Notes: generated from the letters alone by a model not told the origin. A stretch of 64,000 nt of DNA from Zygnema circumcarinatum (GCA_037447605.1 CM074810.1:1316787-1380786); one strand, 5' to 3'. Positions 24,401 through 35,570 are shown, counted from the first letter of the stretch. Translations and numbers: made by a program.

Positions 24401-24472
24401 GCTTTCAAACTCACTCTGAGACTCAGCCAAATCTAGAGAATCTCTCTCCTCGTCTCTCGACACGTTTCCCAT
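12452..24472 (-). CDS. RAPTOR1: RAPTOR, regulatory-associated protein of TOR complex 1
   Basis: Scaffold subunit of TORC1 that presents substrates to TOR kinase. Exons, in coding order: 24472-24182, 24059-23957, 23711-23629, 23135-22977, 22574-22458, 22151-21973, 21364-21210, 20980-20836, 20561-20483, 20245-20060, 19729-19619, 19397-19215, 19107-18922, 18794-18599, 17946-17104, 16915-16698, 16546-16345, 16207-16084, 15896-15772, 15226-15081, 14456-14355, 14101-14016, 13532-13457, 13083-12922, 12628-12452. They sum to 1,478 codons with all phases consistent (plant RAPTOR is about 1,340 aa). The Raptor_N caspase-like domain carries [30 protein letters not shown] (His196) and VFDCSAAG (Cys239), followed by HEAT repeats, an expanded Ser/Gly-rich linker (exon 15) and a C-terminal WD40 propeller ending [15 protein letters not shown]. 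Start is ATG 24472, the first in the exon. Exon 17 uses a CAG-AG type acceptor, the least certain junction. Confidence 0.95.
12650..12912. repeat. Tandem duplication and GGGA repeat in the last RAPTOR intron
   Basis: Two copies, offset by about 92 bp, of a segment that contains CACATCAGGGCCCATCCATC and ACCCATGAGCCGCTAC (about 12655-12740 and 12748-12825), followed by a GGGA-rich tract at 12855-12910. All of it sits in the intron between 12922 and 12628. Confidence 0.75.
14608..15003. repeat. Three tandem copies of a ~134-bp unit in a RAPTOR intron
   Basis: GATATGAAATCCTCAATATC recurs at 14611, 14744 and 14878, giving a period of 133-134 bp. The first two copies are nearly identical and the third has drifted. 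The array is wholly inside the intron 15080-14457. Confidence 0.92.
15284..15445. repeat. (CAA)n microsatellite in a RAPTOR intron
   Basis: An interrupted CAA run, read as (TTG)n on the RAPTOR strand, ending about 58 bp before the acceptor of the exon that starts at 15226. The polyglutamine, polyasparagine and polyvaline open frames over it are not genes. Confidence 0.95.
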
Positions 24473-24702
24473 AGTCACTCCAACCTGCTTCCTTTATTCA
24501 CCACCCGGCGCTTAAGGTAAATCCTGCATTCCTCATACGGCCTGCTCCCGCCGCTCACTCCAGAGACAGAGACTAAGTCGAATACAAATAGTGCAGTGCC
24601 TGGTGCAGCATTACAGGGACATTCCCACTCCTCCGGCCGCCTGCTTTCAGTGACGCTCCGCCTCCTCTTTGAGAGCAGAGCTCGCTCGTGCGGACCTGCA
24701 CA

Positions 24703-25370
24703 GCTCGAGCTGCAAGCAGACGAGCCTTTCCTTGGATGACTTTATCGAAATAAGGGTACCGTAAAACCGAACAGGTTGAGAAAAAAAGAAATTAAAAATT
24801 TTAGCTTCTCAAAAAAAACTCGAGACCAGTTTCTAAAAAAAAACCCTATATTTGAGAAATGAGAAATGAATTCTCATTAATATTTAATATTTTTTCTTAA
24901 TCAATTTTATGAAGAACCAACTGAACATTGAACAATTATTTTTTCTTTCGTGTTCAATTTGAGGGTTCCTTGGGTCCACCGATCAACAATGAGATTTTAG
25001 CTGATCGTAAAGCGCATGGACCCGGATGTCCGTACAGAAATTGTTGTTCTCCTCGCCTGAAGTGTCGTACGGCCAAAGTGGCGCGTGGGTTAACCTGATC
25101 CCTCAAAGCGCACGAAACCAACGTGGCAAAAAGTGAAATCCGCACCAGCGACCGAACACATTGAACCACTGAACTTTTCTCCTTAAAACTTTTCTCATTC
25201 GAAAAAGTTTCGACCTCGAGTGTTCAAGGTTCAACCCTATTTCAATAAATTTGAGATTCGAGAAATGAACTCAACTCATTTAACAATTTCTCAACCAGTT
25301 CGGATTTACTTTAGCGCTCGAGCTACAGGCGAAGCCGCCTTTCTCTGTATGACTTTATCAAGGTAGGTAG
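24703..25370. repeat. Direct repeats flanking a TIR-bounded segment upstream of RAPTOR
   Basis: A ~55-bp direct repeat (GCTCGAGCT...GCCTTTC...ATGACTTTATC) occurs at 24703-24758 and 25316-25370. Between them lie near-perfect inverted repeats: AAAACCGAACAGGTTGAGA at 24763-24781 and TCTCAACCAGTTCGGATTT at 25289-25307. The interior is AT-rich and noncoding. This resembles a MITE or a duplicated promoter segment 230-900 bp upstream of the RAPTOR start codon. The remainder of 24473-26881 has no gene I can support. Confidence 0.65.
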
Positions 25371-25904
25371 CGCGTCCGTCTCGTTGACTGTACTTTCCAA
25401 CGCTTTCGTACGCGTTCTGTACCGAAACTGTACGAAACATATGAGATTCGTACACTTGCAGTACAAGTCGGTCACCGTACAGAAGTACTGAACGGTGTGT
25501 GACGTCAGCATTCCGTTGCGACCGTGCATCGTACGGTCGGCGGGAAGCTTTCCCTCGAGCAAATTTTTGGAGGCGCGGGCGAAAGTGGAGCTGTGCCTCG
25601 GCTGCTGCCAGCGCTCGCATGCAGCGATATGCAGGGAACCAGGGATGGCATTTTCTTATTTATTTACTTAATTTATTTATTCTATTGTCATACATTTGAA
25701 CCCAAAGATTAAATTTGATGGCATCGCCATCGTCAGACCATGCCACATACGTACATTCTTGTGTGTGTAAAATACCGTCTATCCAAGAGGGTGGCATCGC
25801 GTGACCAGCAGCAAGTCCAAGTATTCAGCAGCGACCATCTGATGTTGGAAACAAAGGAGACAGTGGCTGATATTTTGAGTGTGACTAAGCGCTGTACAAA
25901 CGAC

Positions 25905-25908
<4 letters not shown>

Positions 25909-25974
<66 letters not shown>
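25909..25974. repeat. (CT)33 microsatellite
   Basis: A perfect CT run in the intergenic region between RAPTOR (start at 24472) and the ACAD8-like gene (stop at 26882). Confidence 0.97.
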
Positions 25975-25977
<3 letters not shown>

Positions 25978-26881
25978 TATGCGATTGCATCTTGTGATCA
26001 ACACATCCAATTGAAGCTCAAAGCCTATGAATAGTGGCCACCCTGCTCTGAAGATGAGTTGACATGCGAGGCGTGCAGTGACTAGCTAGCGAAGGGCTCA
26101 AAGCTCAAAGCTGCCGCCTCCACCTTGCAGCTGAGGCACAAGCCGCCCGAAAGTTCTATGGGAAGATGTAGGCAGAGTGGAGGAGCAGGCGCAAGTGGGG
26201 AATGGAGCAGGAAGTGGGCTGGCTCTGCGAGTAAGTGCCGCAACCTGCGACCTTCTTGGTGGGGTTGAAAAGGAGGGGGTCAAGGGGTGCTGATTGCAGG
26301 AAGAGCTTCGTTTCTGAATCTCGAAAGGCGGGACTATGCATCAGGCACCTTCGTTAATAGGTGAGTGCAGTGTTTTTTTGGCTCATATGGAACAATTGAG
26401 GCAGACATAAGGCCTCATTGGTGGGTTTTCTATGGAAGGGTCAGGTTAGCGCACCAGGCCCACTGTCAAAAGCACGAGACAACCTAATGTCGCAATGTAT
26501 ACATTGGCGGTCGAGTTTGGGAATGTCACCGTGCCAACCGTGGCCAACAAAAGAGGAGGCAATATCATGTGTGCAGGAGATATATGAAAAACATCTTAGC
26601 ACAGGGCGAGAGGAAATTTGCAATGTACACTCAAATTCAGAACTAAGTCTTATCGTATGATACACGCCTTTCATCCTATGACAAACAGAGGCACGAACAT
26701 CTTCCAGTATTGCCTCACGGCCTTCTCGAAACTTTGCACAAAAATCAGTTGCTGCTTACTTGCCCCACTTTGCCCCTCCTCCCTTCTATTCACAAATGTA
26801 TCAGCATCGAAATTGAAGCAGAAACATAACCTCTGCTCCGTTTTGTCAAAGCAGCCGCCAAGGCTCCATCGTTTCATCACT

Positions 26882-29670
26882 TCAACCTTTGTAGAGCTCA
26901 CGCGCGATGATGACTCGCATAATTTCATTTGTTCCTTCAAGAATCGTATGTACTCGCAAGTCCCGAACATAGCGCTCAATCTTCACCTCCCGCCCGCGAT
27001 CCATATGTTGGTGTGGCAGAGCAGAAAACTTACTGTATGCACGAAATCCAAACTGAAAAGAAGCGCATGCTTCAGAGAAGAGTTCTTTCAAGCAAGAGGG
27101 ACGTACCGGATAATCTTTCAAGTAGCCGTACCCTCCAAACAATTGCAGTGCTTGGTTTGCCACATCATAGCATGTATCTGTCACAAATCTGAGCAAAACA
27201 GTCGAGCTTGCTGGAATTTAGGAAGAAGGAAACCAGACAAGCCACCGTCTCCCATGCTCACATGAGCAGAAAGTGCGCCCCACCATTCCAAGGACGGAGA
27301 AAATCGGATCGCCTGCCAATGAGACATGCATCCATGTATGTGAAAGGACCTACTCACCTCTTGGCCATGGCTGCGCTTGCTGTACTTCCAGGAGCATTTG
27401 CGTCCAAAGCCATGGCTGCATCACGCACCAACAGGCGAGAGGCCACCACTGCTGTAGCCATGTCCGCCAGCCGAAACTTGGTGTTTTGGAAATCCGCAAT
27501 AGCTGATCCAAACTGCACGGGAGAAAATAGTGTTAGCTTTCTGGAAAGCTCTATGTGTTTGTACCCGCATGAAAACAGTGGACAGATGCTAAAAATCCAG
27601 AAATCAAACCTGCTTTCTGTCCTTGACATATTCCAAGGTGCGGTCGATGCAGAATTTGGCTCCTCCTACACTGCAATACACCCACTCTTAAATGAGATGA
27701 GTGCAAACATTAAACAGATCCTTCCCTGTGCAGAAACCGCCCAACAATCGCAAAAGCTAGCAAATTTTCAGAACAGCTCATAATCACAACTATGAGCCAG
27801 TGCATAGAAGCTACAGTTCTCGAGAATATCTGGATAGGTCTGCTAGATGCATGTTATCTCCCAACGAGCTGGAGGTGAGTGAAGCTTCAGCTGCTATTGA
27901 ACCTGCAAGAGCTGATGTTGATACGTCCCCCATCGAGGCCGGCCATTGCGATACGAAAGCCTTCACCGAGAGGCCCAATGAGGTTTTCAGCTGGCACATG
28001 TACTTCATCAAACTGAACCTGTTAATTCCACACAGATAAAAATAAAAAAGGTTATTTTTCTTCACCTTGTGATTAAACCAACGGAGATCCTAGGCTGCCC
28101 TCTATGCTTCGTTTGCCTTTTGAGTATGAATCCGCTTTTTTTCTGCTGTTCAAGAGTCACTCTGCCAGGTTTCAGAAATAACAGAAAAGACACTCTTACC
28201 GCCGCAGTTGGCTGGGAGTTCCATCCAAGCTTCTTCTCCTGTTTTCCAAAGGATAGACCCCTAGCCCCCTGCAGACACCTTCCTCCGTTAGAACTGCTCC
28301 CTTAAATAGTTGCCCAGCATTGGCATTCAGCAACAAGCCGCTTCCTTTCGCAATCACCAAAATACCTGCCTTTTCCACCAAGAAGCAGGAAATGCCACGT
28401 GGGCCACTACCGCCTGTGCGCGCCATGACCAGGTAAACGTTGCTAACGCCACCGCCGCTGATGAAGGCCTGCCTCAGAATCCAGTTCCCTCAAATGTACA
28501 TCAGAAACAGGTTTCGATGGTTGTACACAAGGTTCAGAGGACCGGGATAGCGCCACACCTTCGCTCCATTCAGGACGTAGTCAGTGCTGCTGGCAGATGG
28601 CCGTGCCGTAGTCTGCCCCAATTTGCCACAGACCGCCCATTTTCCAATACTTAATTTGACTCTGCAAAGACCACCACTACGGCACAGCTGCAGGAAGGCA
28701 AGTTCAGGCTCTTACCTGAAGAGATGCAGCATCTGATCCAGCCCCAGGCTCTGTCAAGCAGTAGGAAGAAAGCATTTCCTGCCCAGAGAAACGGACGAGT
28801 TACGGCGAAGGCCAACTCCAAGCAGCAGCTGCCTGCAGTAATTTCGCAGAGAGTGCACCATACCATGGACGTAAGGTAAGGAAGCCACCTCTGGCGTTGC
28901 TCCTGTGAACCGAATCTGCATCAAATTGTGAACACTAAAAGACTAAGCCTCTTTCCTCCTCCCTGGTAAATAAAAGCATTTAGAATGGTAAGCGATAAAT
29001 AATGCAAAATCTTATACCTTTCTATTATAGAGCAGTTCATATTGTGGATGGTAAGGTAGGCTGTCGTGCTCACATCCGCATACGCGAGGGCTTCAAAAAT
29101 CACAGCTGCATCTGCACGTCCCAAGCTGCTTGGCTTTCGAACTTGTCATTTGATGAGCATGCAGCATACAAATTCCAGCAAAACGAAGGCCTTGACAACA
29201 GGGAGCATCAGGCAACCGTAGTCAACGGATACATGTAGTAGAATTGAAAACAATGAAAGCTGATACAATATTCAAGGTTCGTAGTATTTCTCACCCTGCG
29301 CCTCCGACATCATCACCGCAGAATAGGCCACCAAAACCAAGTGCCGCTGCTTTCTGAAGTGTTTCTACCGGAAAAATCTTTTCCTCATCCCACCTTGCAG
29401 CATGGGGCATTAACTCCTCCGCTGCAAATTTCTGTCCCGCTCAAATGCACATATCAATGTCTTGCAGAGCCAGACAGGCCACCGGCGACTATGTTTTCTC
29501 AAAGGTAAGGCGTCGAGGATGGCAAAACATTGATAGTCTTTAAGATGCGCACCAACCTCAGCAAGACTGCGGAATTCCAGTTGTTGCTCTGTAAGGCCAT
29601 GGTGATAGCTTCTGCAGCTCAGATTCTGGAGTCGTCGTGCGCAGCCAACAAGGGCTCTGCCAAGCCTCAT
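26882..29670 (-). CDS. ACAD8: Isobutyryl-CoA dehydrogenase-like acyl-CoA dehydrogenase (ACAD8 type), mitochondrial
   Basis: FAD enzyme that oxidises isobutyryl-CoA to methacrylyl-CoA in valine breakdown and passes electrons to ETF in the mitochondrion. Exons, in coding order: 29670-29557, 29431-29295, 29125-29018, 28915-28864, 28778-28716, 28612-28559, 28468-28358, 28268-28200, 28018-27903, 27670-27610, 27512-27358, 27188-27107, 26986-26882; 408 aa, all phases consistent (human ACAD8 is 415 aa). The N-terminus ([20 protein letters not shown]) is Arg-rich without acids, as in mitochondrial presequences. Family signatures: [98 protein letters not shown], and [10 protein letters not shown] with the expected catalytic base Glu391. 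The match is closer to ACAD8 than to isovaleryl- or short-chain dehydrogenases as I recall them. The last exon uses a GAG acceptor. Confidence 0.9.
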
Positions 29671-30715
29671 CCCCTGCACGCAACAAGCGTGTCTTCAGAA
29701 ATGATTATTTTTCACTAAGAATTTGGCCACTTGTGTGTATAAACGGCAAAAATTCCGTCAATCTCTCTAACCCCCTTAGTTATGACAGCCTTATCAGCAA
29801 AGGTCCACGTAAACCTGCTGCAGCGACAATAAATGCCCTGTGGTGTACATAGCATGGCACGCGGTTTATCAGATGTTCGTATGGGATGTCTTGCAACGAA
29901 ATTTAGGTTCCAGTCCTGCGAAAAAAACTAGGATGTCTTTTTCAAGTGCTATGTTTGACAAAAAAGGAGCTATATTTTGCTGAGTAATTTGTACAAGAAC
30001 GTATGCGATGTTTCAATGGAACGCTTACAGGCAGACTTTGACGGAGTCTGAAAGATTTAAGGGGGTCTTAAAGCATATGTCACGACGAATGACCGAAAAT
30101 ATGCATGAATGCCTCGAAATGCTTTCCAAGACCCAAAATTCGTCGTCCAATTCGAAAAGAGCACATATTCAAACGCCTTGCAAGCAAGTGAATGGCGCAA
30201 GAAACAGCGAGCCAATTTTGACCGAGCTCTGGGACGGCACTGAAGGCAAAAGTATCTTTGACGAGGGGAAGCTGCGAAGCAAGAGAATGGAGCGTATTCA
30301 CCAACATATCTAAAGTGCTGCAGTCCAGCATTTTTTAAAAATCTTTACATGAATTTCACTCTCTGAATATACGCATGTTCTCGCCAGGACAACATAGGTA
30401 AACCTATTTTTCAATTTTAAGAGACGCAAGCTTGAATTTGCATTCTGAAAAGAACCCTATGCGCGTTCAGAAGAAGTTCAAATTATAACAGCATTGCCTC
30501 CACGTTCCCTTCTCTTTCTTCATTTGCAGATAGTGATATGGCAGTAAGCATACTTCGCTTGAACTAGAATGAAAAGCAATAAGCGGCTCGCTGAAGTCAG
30601 TCTTGCAGGACGTTGCTTGCATTCCACCGAAAAGCGGTCAGGCCGAGCTAGATGCAATCAGGTCCCCCGTCTCCAACTGCCAGCTGTACTCACCCAACGT
30701 CCACTAACCGTTCGA

Positions 30716-30752
30716 CACGTGGCTTCTATGACACGTGGCACCGTGCCATTGG
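30716..30752. promoter_or_regulatory. Two G-boxes and a CCAAT box upstream of eL36
   Basis: CACGTGGC at 30716-30723 and again at 30732-30739, then CCATTGG (inverted CCAAT) at 30746-30752, about 410-440 bp upstream of the eL36 start. The rest of 29671-31158, the divergent spacer between the ACAD8-like gene and eL36, holds open frames of up to 101 codons (30008-30313) that I do not recognise, and a short hairpin at 30833-30917 (GGTTCTATGTT with AACATAGAACC). Confidence 0.5.
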
Positions 30753-31158
30753 AGGATGCTCGAGGAAAAGTCCTGGTAACAGCTCGCAGTAGGAGAGGCC
30801 CGCCCGAATGAGACAGCCCCGATAAGCAGAGGGTTCTATGTTCCAGTTCGACGGTCGCGCTGTTGGAACTAGACTTCTCAACTGGAAATTCAGCTGACAG
30901 ATGTCCAACATAGAACCTCACCAGTCCCTGACCTAATGACGAGCATGTGAGGGCGATGCCCTAATGCAAGACGGGCAGAACCCCGTCGTAACAAAGAAGC
31001 GATTTGGACCGTCGAATGCACGTGTGAAATACTTTGGGAGACGATCGTCCGTCGATCACGCGTGCGACCTGCCTGGGCCCTCGCTCTTGTTCGCAGCCGT
31101 CCTCCATTGGAACCCTTTCCCTCCCACTTCACCTTCCTCGGAGTAGCGTTGGGCCGCC

Positions 31159-32093
31159 ATGGCTGGCATCGCTATCGGGCTCAACAAGGGACATGTGGTA
31201 ACTAAGCGCGAGAAGGTCGCACGGCCCTCGCACCGCAAAGGGGTGAGCGCTTCTTTTCTCTGCTCATCCACAGATTATTTGCTGATATGGTTGCGGTAAT
31301 TGCTTGACTGATCAGAATAGGGTTTCAACCTAAGTTGTCCGGAACCTGCAATTAAGAATTGTTTGCTGAATTTGTAAAAATGACTTGTCTGAGCAAGGGT
31401 TAGGGTTAGGGTTTCAACTTCAGTCATTTGAAACTTGTAAGAGACGTTCTTCTCCTGAACTAGTAACTTTTTTGAATTGTTTGACTGAGCACATCAGGGT
31501 TTTAACCTAAGGTGATAGAAATGGCTGTTTGCTGAACTCGTTGTACTTCGTTAGAATTGCTTGACTGAATACATTATGGCCTCAACTTAAGTGTTTGAAA
31601 TCTGTAAGGGACGAGTGGCATAAGCCACACGGTGAATTCGCGCCTTTCTCTGGCTGTATCTTATTTTTCTTTCCGTTTTCCTTTATTTGCTGTCCTTCTG
31701 CAGCATCTGGGCAAGCGTGTGAAGTTCGTGCGTTCGCTTATCCGCGAGGTGGTAGGCTTCGCCCCTTATGAGAAGCGCATCACTGAGTTGCTCAAGGTCG
31801 GAAAGGACAAGCGTGCCCTGAAGCTGGCAAAGAAGAAGTTGGGGACCCACCTACGCGCCAAGCGGAAGCGTGAAGAGATGACAACTGTACTTCGGAAAAT
31901 GAGGTACGTGCTTTGTTGAAGTGCGTTGTCGCATCATTAGCCCTTTTACCGATTTCAATTGCTGGTCTTGTGGCGTTCTGGGCTTGTTAAGAGTCTGAGG
32001 CTATTGGGGAGTCCCTGTCAGGGCATAGCTGACCGGCATGATGTGGTGCTTGGGGCTTGCAGGGCGGGAGGAGGTACAGAAAAGAAAAAGTAA
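31159..32093 (+). CDS. RPL36: 60S ribosomal protein eL36
   Basis: Structural protein of the cytosolic large ribosomal subunit. Exons: 31159-31242, 31704-31903, 32063-32093; 104 aa. It starts [18 protein letters not shown]; exon 2 holds the family core [35 protein letters not shown] and VLRKMR; the 31-nt last exon encodes AGGGTEKKK and a TAA stop, the expected plant-like tail. Length and basic composition are normal. The start codon lies in a good context (GCCGCCATGG). The first intron begins after 28 codons and contains telobox-like repeats. Confidence 0.97.
31298..31615. promoter_or_regulatory. Telobox and degenerate repeats in eL36 intron 1
   Basis: AGGGTTAGGGTTAGGGTTT at 31396-31414 is an interstitial telomere-like run that contains the telobox (AAACCCTAA on the other strand). 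Around it three or four diverged units recur with the pattern AATTG(C/T)TTGACTGA...AGGGTTT(C/T)AACCTAAG, near 31298, 31380, 31476 and 31555. Teloboxes are known promoter and first-intron elements of plant ribosomal protein genes. Confidence 0.6.
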
Positions 32094-34429
32094 AGGGGAC
32101 AACAGTCTCGTCATTTTCCATTTTTCGTTGTATGCAACCTCCATAGAGCCCTGCTGTGGCATTTTTACACTTACAGACAGTGCATTGCAGTTGACAGATA
32201 TCACGAGCAGCTCTTTAAGGGCCTTTGTTTTAGCACGGCCAGAAAGGAGGTGCTTTCAAGTGTGTCTTCTGAGCCGCAATGTCTGCTAATTGCAACCAGC
32301 ATGTGCTGAAATGAGACATCTTTCAATATCTTGAGCTGCAAGAGGTCATGGCTTGTGTTCTGACGTAAGGTACTGTGAGCAGTGTGATTGACATGAGTTA
32401 ACAATTTTCTCTTTGAGCCGAGGAAATGTGTTGCATTGAGGTACATATTACTCCTATATAATTTTCCACTTTTTTGCGCTTCAATACATTAGCCAGCCAC
32501 CCTCGGGGTTTTTCAGCAATTTCTGCTTGATTTGCTGGTCTTAAAGCTTTCGCCTATCGACAGCCTGAAGAGGAGGAACTGGTAGTGATCCATATAGCCT
32601 AAATCAGGGGGGCTTCAGGGCTACATGATGGGCTTATCGGTTTGCTGAGCCCCCGTTCCTCTGACGGGCTGGCCTATCTGCATTATAGACATTGGGTAGT
32701 GGCACATACGGCAGTATGCCAACTAATGGCAGGCAAATGAGGAGAATAAGGGGCATTTTGAAGGAACAGGAAGGCTGCATATTTGAGGGGCAAAGCTCGC
32801 CGTACCTGTTGGCCAACGATGCAAGTCTGGCATGCTACCACTTGGGTGTGGTGGTCTGCTGCAGCTTGAAGGCAGAGAATCTTCTGCTGTAAAGGCTGCA
32901 AGCTTCGGTCTATACGAAGCCCATTTTGTGGCCCTGACGGGGGCTTATGGAGCCCTGAAGTTGTGCTCTATCTCTGAACTTCAGTCGTATACCATTTGAG
33001 GAAACGAGCCACCCCGCACTTACCAGAAGATAAAGGTCGCTGCAATACTTTTGCCAGTGCGCAACCTTGTATTATGCAGAATCTTTTGGGGCGTCTTTTG
33101 GTGGATGAGCCCACATTACGAGCCACCATCCATAAAAGTGCTGTTATAGCTGTTCTTTGCTTCATTTCAAGACACGCTGTACAGTATCAAGGGAATGACC
33201 CTTACTGAAAGGGAGACGATGTTTGCCACTAGTATGCTGCAGCTCAGTACATGCAAGAGACGAGGTAAGAGTTGCTACAGGGCGAAAGGGCCATTGTCAC
33301 TGGAAGAGGGAATGTCAGCTGTCTTGCTGGATGGCGAAGCATGCCTGCTTGGAGTCCAGAGAGAGCAATGGGCCGACTCTCACTGGTCAGATGGTGACCA
33401 CGTTGTATATGAAGCAAGGCAGAGTGGGATCTGGAGATCAGTGCACTGTGCGAGGCCTCATGCCGGGACGCCATGGTCAGCAGATATTCTACCTTAATGA
33501 GTCTAGGGGTAAGCTGGAGACAACTTGGCTCGCCTGCGTTAAGTATATGCGAGAATATTTGAGCCCTATGGTTATGTGATAGTAGCGTCGACCATGTCTG
33601 TATGGAATAGCTATAAATCAAGGTCCTCCACAATTTAGAATTACTGCACTATACTGTACTGGGCTAGGCTACCAGGCGGGGTCAGAACATGTTGCTATAC
33701 GGGTTTTTGTTTGGAAAGCGTACTTTTCATTTCGCCTTCACTACTCTTTTTGGCTAGATCGATACTGATTCCGAATTTCGTACACCTGAAACTCTTCTAT
33801 GCCTTATCCCCCCTACCCAACATAGACTTACCAAAATTCCTCTTATTTCCTATTATTTCCTCGTTTCCTCCTCTTCCTCCCATCACGAATTTTACAATAA
33901 TCTTTTGCACCATTCTAAACGGTTGCCATCTGTTGGTTCCACGCTCCTGCTCACATGCTGAACTGGTGAAAGGAAAGAACCCTCTTATTCATCTCTGGAA
34001 AGGCGTTCATTATTGATTTTAAAACAGCAGGAGGTCCGAGTCGGCTTCTGCTGCCATTGAAGTGAAAACCAAACTTTGTTGTTATGACGTACAGTCACAA
34101 CACTTTCTGATCATTGACAGAGACCTCATTACCACACCGGACATTCCTGAGCCCTCGGAGCCATTGAGGAGCGTCCGAAAATTGGAAATCGAAGCGGCTT
34201 TCTTATACGGTAGTGCGATGTTCATGCGATGTGCGACGCGCATGCGAAGTCGCAAATGCGATGCGACTCGTGCCAGGCCGAGCGATGCGTACCGGTGCCT
34301 CGCATTACCGCCATAGTGCGACGCGAGCCCATTGTGCGACGTGCAAGCAACGTGCGACTACGGTGAACGTCATACTATGGGGATCTCGTCGCACGAGACC
34401 AAGCCATGCGACACAAGTTTCGCAGGCTG
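32094..34429. other. Gene-free stretch after eL36
   Basis: The first few hundred bases are probably eL36 3' UTR. Open frames of up to 129 codons at 33195-33633 occur on both strands and match nothing I know. At 34213-34400 there is a dense cluster of TGCGAC, GCGATGCG and related words that looks like the subterminal array of a DNA transposon, but I cannot define its ends. Confidence 0.5.
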
Positions 34430-34900
34430 AAGTGTGCCAGGGCCGTTGGGAGACTGATTCTGTTGCCCTCAAAATAGCTTGTACAGCCTCCACATCACTC
34501 AACTGTTGCGTTTTGATATGACTCACATCTGTTGGAGCTCTCTCCTCACAACATTGTAGAAGCGCATGGATCTGTTGCTCCTCATAAATAATTTTGTTCT
34601 ACATCTTGATGCTGCCTCACTAAGACTTCAAATCTTAAAATAAACTCATCAATAAACTCTCTCCTTGAAAGACTTTTAAGTTACAAACTCTGTCCATAGA
34701 GAATTTCTTACAGCTATAGATTTCTCAAATAGATCTCTTTCAGTTTATCCCACATTTCTTTTGCTGTCGCTTTGCCGCACAAATGACAAGATGCTTTTGA
34801 TCAATAAGACTAGCAATGTGATATTTTTCCTCACAGCTTGATTTCTTCCATTTCTTCAGATCTGGACCTGCCGCCACTGGTTTAGCATATGCACCTTAAC
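34430..34900 (-). mobile_element. Degenerate Ty1/copia gag fragment (minus strand)
   Basis: On the minus strand, from about 34880 down, broken frames read DLKKWKKSSCEEKY, AKEMWDKLKEIYLRN and SHIKTQQLSDVEAVQA, the usual order of a copia gag. Frames are interrupted by stops and shifts. It lies head-to-head with the plus-strand copy beginning at 34904. Confidence 0.7.
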
Positions 34901-34903
34901 AAT

Positions 34904-35445
34904 GTGGTATCAGAGCTGAGTGACAGAGAGTTGAGTGATAAATCTATTAAAAGAGGAAGTAAGTAAGCACAAAGAAAAGATAGGAGATTTTGAGAAAGAC
35001 AAGAAAAATGAGTAAGAGCAATAATGCAGGGAAGATCTTGTCCAATAGAACAAATTATTCAACATAAGAGATCTTCACCAAAATCAAGCTGCAGAAAGAA
35101 GGATGTTGGGATGTTGTTGAAGGTACATCTGCTAAACCAAACAAAAGAAAAAAGAGAAAGAGAAAGAGATCTATCTAAAGAAATCTACAATTAAAAGAAA
35201 TCTTTTATGGACAAAGTTTATGACTTTTAAGTCTTTCAAGAAGAGAGTCTATTGATGAGTTTATTTTAAGATTTGAAGTCTTAGTGAGGCAAAATCAAGA
35301 TGTAGACGGAATTATTTATGAGGGGCGGCAGATCCATGCGCTTTTACGTGAGGAGAGAGCTCCAACAAATGTGAGTTGTATCAAAACGCAACATTTGAGT
35401 GATGTGGAGGTCGTATGTAACAGAGCTCTTTTGCTACAATAAGAC
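34904..35445 (+). mobile_element. Degenerate Ty1/copia element: primer-binding site, leader and broken gag
   Basis: TGGTATCAGAGC at 34904-34915 is the classical initiator-tRNA-Met primer-binding site of plant copia elements, preceded by CA as at an LTR end. A leader follows, then an ATG at 35008 with the gag-like words KIKLQKEGCWDVVEG in a frame broken by a stop. The part 35205-35410 is the reverse complement of the minus-strand gag at 34490-34700, so the two fragments form a large inverted repeat. No complete LTR or pol was found. Confidence 0.75.
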
Positions 35446-35570
35446 TGTTGGTAACAAGAATATCACGCCTATTTGGTTCTTTACCAAGCACGTCTAATAA
35501 TTCACAAAGAGAGGGTACAACCATCCCGTTAGTGTTGGTAGTTATAGTTCCTGGATTCTCCCCTCCTAAG

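Noticed and set aside
28196-28426. Apparent frameshift in the ACAD8-like gene at the five-C run near 28265
   Set aside because: Using the GTGATT donor after 28358, rather than GTATTT after 28366, restores phase and family alignment, so no frameshift is needed.
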